DNA of 64,000 nt from Halosaccharopolyspora lacisalsi (lineage in GTDB: Bacteria; Actinomycetota; Actinomycetes; Mycobacteriales; Pseudonocardiaceae), in NCBI RefSeq assembly GCF_014137975.1, contig NZ_JACGWZ010000007.1, positions 310,001 through 374,000 on the forward strand, written 5' to 3'. Both the position numbers and the translations under genes were made by a program. Positions 61,277-64,000 of the stretch are shown here, one piece after another (position 1 is the stretch's first letter; every line of letters begins with the position of its first letter). Below the pieces are notes generated by a model. It searched no databases, was not told the DNA's origin, and was given only the letters and a program-made list of their open reading frames with translations.

Positions 61277-62087
61277 GGGTTCCCCCGGAGAACCAGCGGT
61301 CCAGCACCGTGACCAGGCCATCCGCCGCCACGTCGGCGGCGACCTCGGTGGCCGCGGTGCGAACCTCGGGCTGCGCCTGCCCCATCGCCACGGAGTGCCC
61401 GGCCCACTGCAACATTTGTATATCGTTGTCGCCGTCACCTGCCGCGAAGGTGTCCTCGATCGCGATTCCGAGCTCGGCGCGCAGCTTCTCCAGCGCGGCA
61501 CCCTTGGTGACCCCGTCGGGCACGACTGTGACCCACGTGGCGTACTGGTCGATCGTGTAGACGCTGCCGGGCAGTGACACCCCGTCGAGCACCTCGGCGA
61601 CTTCCTCCGGTGTGTGCCCCGCCCAGTGCGCGATCAGCCGGGGCACCGGGCGCTCGGTCAGCTCCGCCACGTCGACCGGCTGTTGCGGACCGTGCAGGTG
61701 AGTTTCGGGAAACCAGCTGGTCACAAGGCTGCCCGTGCCGAGTTGTTCGGCGGCGAACTGCGCTCCGGGAAGCAGCGAGCTCAGCCGCGTGTACACCGGA
61801 GCCGGATCGAAGGTCTCGACGGAGACGGTCTCGCGGGTGGCGGCGTCGAGCCGCACGGCTCCGTTGGAGCACAGCACGGCACCCGCGCTCAGCCCGAGCT
61901 CGTCCAGGACGGGGAGGGTGCCGAGCATGCTGCGACCGGTGGAGACGACGACGTGGCAACCGGCGTCGACCGCTCGGCGCACGGCGGCGCGCACCCCCTC
62001 CGACAGGGTCTGGGTGGCGGGGTCGAGCATGGTGCCGTCGACGTCGAGGGCGACGAGCCGAGGTTTCCACGGGGTTGTTTGACTCAC
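61266..62087 (-). CDS. Cof-type HAD-IIB hydrolase
   Basis: 273-aa cytoplasmic phosphatase. Motif I LVALDVDGTMLDP, motif II VVSTGRSM, the lysine in GVTKGAALEKL, and motif IV FAAGDGDNDIQML with following VAMGQAQPEV are typical of sugar-phosphate or flavin-precursor phosphatases. GTG 62087 follows AGGAG at short spacing; a start at 62150 would add 21 residues. Substrate unknown. Confidence 0.87.
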   Translation of the reverse strand: MSQTTPWKPRLVALDVDGTMLDPATQTLSEGVRAAVRRAVDAGCHVVVSTGRSMLGTLPVLDELGLSAGAVLCSNGAVRLDAATRETVSVETFDPAPVYTRLSSLLPGAQFAAEQLGTGSLVTSWFPETHLHGPQQPVDVAELTERPVPRLIAHWAGHTPEEVAEVLDGVSLPGSVYTIDQYATWVTVVPDGVTKGAALEKLRAELGIAIEDTFAAGDGDNDIQMLQWAGHSVAMGQAQPEVRTAATEVAADVAADGLVTVLDRWFSGGTPSG

Positions 62088-62146
62088 TCCTGTGAGACTA
62101 ACCGCAGTCGCCCGGCGAGCGGGACGTGAACGCGTCGAATCACAAC

Positions 62147-62800
62147 TCATGCTCCCGGGCTGACCAGACCGGTCTCGTACGCCAGCACCACGGCCTGTAC
62201 CCGATCTCGCAGCTCCAGCTTGGACAGTATGTGGCCGATGTGTGTCTTCACGGTGGCCTCGGACAGGAACAACCGCTCGGCCAGCTCGGTGTTGGACAGC
62301 CCCTTGGCCACGTACTCGAGCACTTCGCGCTCCCGCTCGGTGAGCACGTCGAGCACGGAAGCGTCCCGCAGTTCACCGCCGGGCCCGCCCAGGAAACGGT
62401 CCAGCAGGCGACGGGTGACGTTCGGGGACACGACGGCATCGCCGCTGGCCACCGACCGCACCGCCGAGACCAGATCGTCCGGCGGAGTGTCCTTGAGCAG
62501 GAACCCGCCCGCACCCCCGCGCAACGCGGCCAGGGCGTACTCGTCCAGGTCGAAGGTGGTCAGCACGAGCACTTTCGCCGTTTCGGCCGCCACGATGCGA
62601 CGGGTCGCCTCGACGCCGTCGAGCACCGGCATCCGCACGTCCATCAGCACCACGTCGGGCCGGAGGGACTCGGCGAGTTCGACGGCCCGGACGCCGTCAC
62701 CTGCCTCCCCCACGACCTCGAGGTCGTCCTGCGCGTCGAGGACCATGCGAAACCCCATCCGCATGAGTTCCTGGTCGTCCACCAGCAGTACCCGCACCAT
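62147..62800 (-). CDS. Orphan NarL/LuxR-family response regulator
   Basis: 217-aa regulator with receiver (VLLVDDQELMRMGF; VVLMDVRMPVLDG with the phospho-Asp; VLVLTTFD; LLKDTPP) and LuxR HTH (LTEREREVLEYVAKGLSNTELAERLFLSEATVKTHI). ATG 62800 gives the standard start. No histidine kinase is adjacent; its neighbours are a HAD hydrolase and a fatty-acid dehydratase gene, so it is controlled by an unlinked kinase or acts alone. Confidence 0.9.
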   Translation of the reverse strand: MVRVLLVDDQELMRMGFRMVLDAQDDLEVVGEAGDGVRAVELAESLRPDVVLMDVRMPVLDGVEATRRIVAAETAKVLVLTTFDLDEYALAALRGGAGGFLLKDTPPDDLVSAVRSVASGDAVVSPNVTRRLLDRFLGGPGGELRDASVLDVLTEREREVLEYVAKGLSNTELAERLFLSEATVKTHIGHILSKLELRDRVQAVVLAYETGLVSPGA

Positions 62801-62923
62801 GGGAGTCAGCCTATCCAGGCGGGTACGCGCCGGCGACGGGACCGACCACGGTGTTTTTCCGCATCGAGGGCCTCGGCTTTCGAAGCGGGTGATGTCACGT
62901 GCGAGGAGCGGAATCACCCGGTG

Positions 62924-63751
62924 CTACGAGAATCGACCGCGCAGGTGCGGTTTTCCGGACCGGGAGTGGAGGGCGAAGTCCGCGCCGCGCGCGGAGAACT
63001 CGACCGTGGAGGGCAGCAGCACGGGCTTGGCGAAGTCGACGTCGACCGTGTACGCCTCCGGCAGGCGCCCCTCGAACGCCGCGACGCAGCGCGCCTTCGA
63101 CCACATGCCGTGGGCGATCGTGCGGGGAAACCCGAACGCCTTGGCCGCCCACGGGTGCAGGTGGATCGGGTTGCGGTCCCCGGCGATCGCCGCGTAGCGG
63201 CGTCCCAGGTCCGCGGGCAACCGCCAGCTCGCCACGGCCTCACCGGCCTCGACCGCCTCGACCCCGCGCTTCGGCTCCGACTCGTTCGGCTCACCCCGCC
63301 GCAGGTACGTGCTGCTCTCGGTCCAGACCACGTGCTCGTCCACGAGGGTGTCGGTGATGACGTCGAACTGCCTCCCCTTCGGGTGCGGCCGATGGTCGGC
63401 CAGCCGCACTCGCTGCGTCAGCGGCTCGGTGACCAGCAACGGGCGGTACTGGGTGATGCTGTTGGCGATGTGAACGAGTCCGGCCAGCGGGAACGGGAAC
63501 TCCGGATCGGTCATCAGGCGCACCGCCGTGGCGAAGGACAGCACGTGCGGGTAGGTCACGGGCAACTCGTCGCGCATCCCGAACCCGCAGGTCCTGTTGT
63601 AGTCCGCCAGGTGATCGCGGTCCACGACGATGTCGGGGCGCACGTACTCGGTCTCCGGCAGTTCGGCACCGTTGCGCGTCGGCGCGGACAGCACCGCCTT
63701 GAGATACAGCGCGGCCAGGTTCGGGGGACCGCTCAACTCGATCGTGCTCAT
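62924..63751 (-). CDS. MaoC-like 3-hydroxyacyl-thioester dehydratase (HtdX-like)
   Basis: 275-aa double-hotdog protein. The second half has the hydratase motif YAAIAGDRNPIHLHPWAAKAFGFPRTIAHGMW, with the catalytic Asp/His pair. It dehydrates 3-hydroxyacyl-thioesters in fatty acid metabolism. ATG 63751 is 2 bp after the stop of a FabG-like gene; this pair matches mycobacterial htdX-fabG4. Confidence 0.85.
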   Translation of the reverse strand: MSTIELSGPPNLAALYLKAVLSAPTRNGAELPETEYVRPDIVVDRDHLADYNRTCGFGMRDELPVTYPHVLSFATAVRLMTDPEFPFPLAGLVHIANSITQYRPLLVTEPLTQRVRLADHRPHPKGRQFDVITDTLVDEHVVWTESSTYLRRGEPNESEPKRGVEAVEAGEAVASWRLPADLGRRYAAIAGDRNPIHLHPWAAKAFGFPRTIAHGMWSKARCVAAFEGRLPEAYTVDVDFAKPVLLPSTVEFSARGADFALHSRSGKPHLRGRFS

Positions 63752-63753
63752 CG

Positions 63754-64000
63754 TCAGGATCCCAACATGCTCTGGCCGCAGACTCGTACGACGTTGCCGT
63801 TGACGCCCCCGGAGCCGGGATCGGCGTACCAGGCGATGGTCTCGGCGACGTCGATCGGCAACCCGCCCTGCGAGAGGCTGTTCATGCGCCTGCCCGCCTC
63901 ACGGATCATCACGGGTACCGCCGCCGTCATCGACGTCTCGATGAATCCGGGGGCCACGGCGTTGATCGTGACTCCCCGTTCGGCGGCACGCGGCGCGAGC
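63754..64000 (-). CDS. 3-oxoacyl-ACP reductase-like SDR (C-terminal part)
   Basis: The gene enters from beyond the window end; only its last 81 codons are present. Segments [50 protein letters not shown] are typical of FabG-type short-chain dehydrogenases, and the adjacent MaoC gene supports the FabG4 class. The catalytic Tyr/Lys lie outside the window. Confidence 0.82.
   Translation of the reverse strand, partial: LAPRAAERGVTINAVAPGFIETSMTAAVPVMIREAGRRMNSLSQGGLPIDVAETIAWYADPGSGGVNGNVVRVCGQSMLGS

Overview
The window is GC-rich (about 70% by eye) chromosomal DNA from a filamentous or mycelial actinomycete. Many GTG starts, ATGA/GTGA gene overlaps, an ino1-DUF5318-ponA1-GT87 block, an rpsF-ssb-rpsR-rplI-dnaB block and a purM-purF-SCP block point to Actinomycetota, most likely Pseudonocardiales; an Actinopolyspora-like genus is a guess from the sequence. 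No tRNA, rRNA, CRISPR array, transposase or phage integrase was recognised.

Layout. 1-8.5 kb: housekeeping genes (methyltransferase, nitrobindin-like protein, aminodeoxychorismate lyase, Nur-like Fur regulator, YgfZ, a BKACE-fold protein without its zinc ligands, an RsiG-type anti-sigma factor carrying two c-di-GMP signature motifs, asparaginase, DUF3073). 8.7-10.3 kb: a probable metal-responsive cassette (DUF4396 / frameshifted DUF6153 / DUF305) around a CsoR-like operator, lying between DUF3073 and purM. 10.3-20.6 kb: purM, purF, an SCP-like protein, a LuxR-type regulator, a secreted subtilase, a PRC-barrel protein, a T7SS-associated-type protein, GH15 and glucose dehydrogenase. 20.6-28.3 kb: ino1, DUF5318, ponA1, GT87, a secreted protein. 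28.4-32.9 kb: a lower-GC accessory island with a tightly packed three-gene operon (signal-less DUF1906 cell-wall-hydrolase-like protein, 3-TM protein, Tat-exported M15-like protein with altered metal site) divergent from a secreted DUF2690 protein. 32.9-36.5 kb: second GT87, endonuclease IV, repeat-rich surface protein. 36.6-42.4 kb: rpsF-ssb-rpsR-rplI, a dense DnaA-box cluster, then dnaB with two inteins. 42.4-43.8 kb: a decayed patch (G-tract frameshift in an FGE-fold gene, truncated DinB/DUF664 gene, HEAT-like fragment). 43.8-50.3 kb: HAD hydrolase, MFS transporter, tandem PhoX-type phosphatases with long identical stretches and PHO-box-like upstream repeats. 50.3-64 kb: SDR, amidohydrolase, a two-component system divergent from an ABC/FtsX-like pair followed by twin operators, trmB, a universal stress protein, a second ABC exporter, a Cof-type HAD, an orphan response regulator, and a MaoC/FabG pair cut by the window end.

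How it fits together. The core blocks serve purine and inositol synthesis, peptidoglycan synthesis, translation and replication. The accessory content concentrates in the gaps: metal handling, cell-wall/surface functions in the low-GC island, and phosphate scavenging by PhoX. Convergent gene pairs are usually separated by strong perfect hairpins. The observations most worth testing are the DnaA-box cluster ahead of a doubly intein-interrupted dnaB, the three-gene lysin-like operon, the family of proteins that keep a fold but lose key ligands (BKACE-like, M15-like, nitrobindin-like), and the two homopolymer-associated frameshifts.
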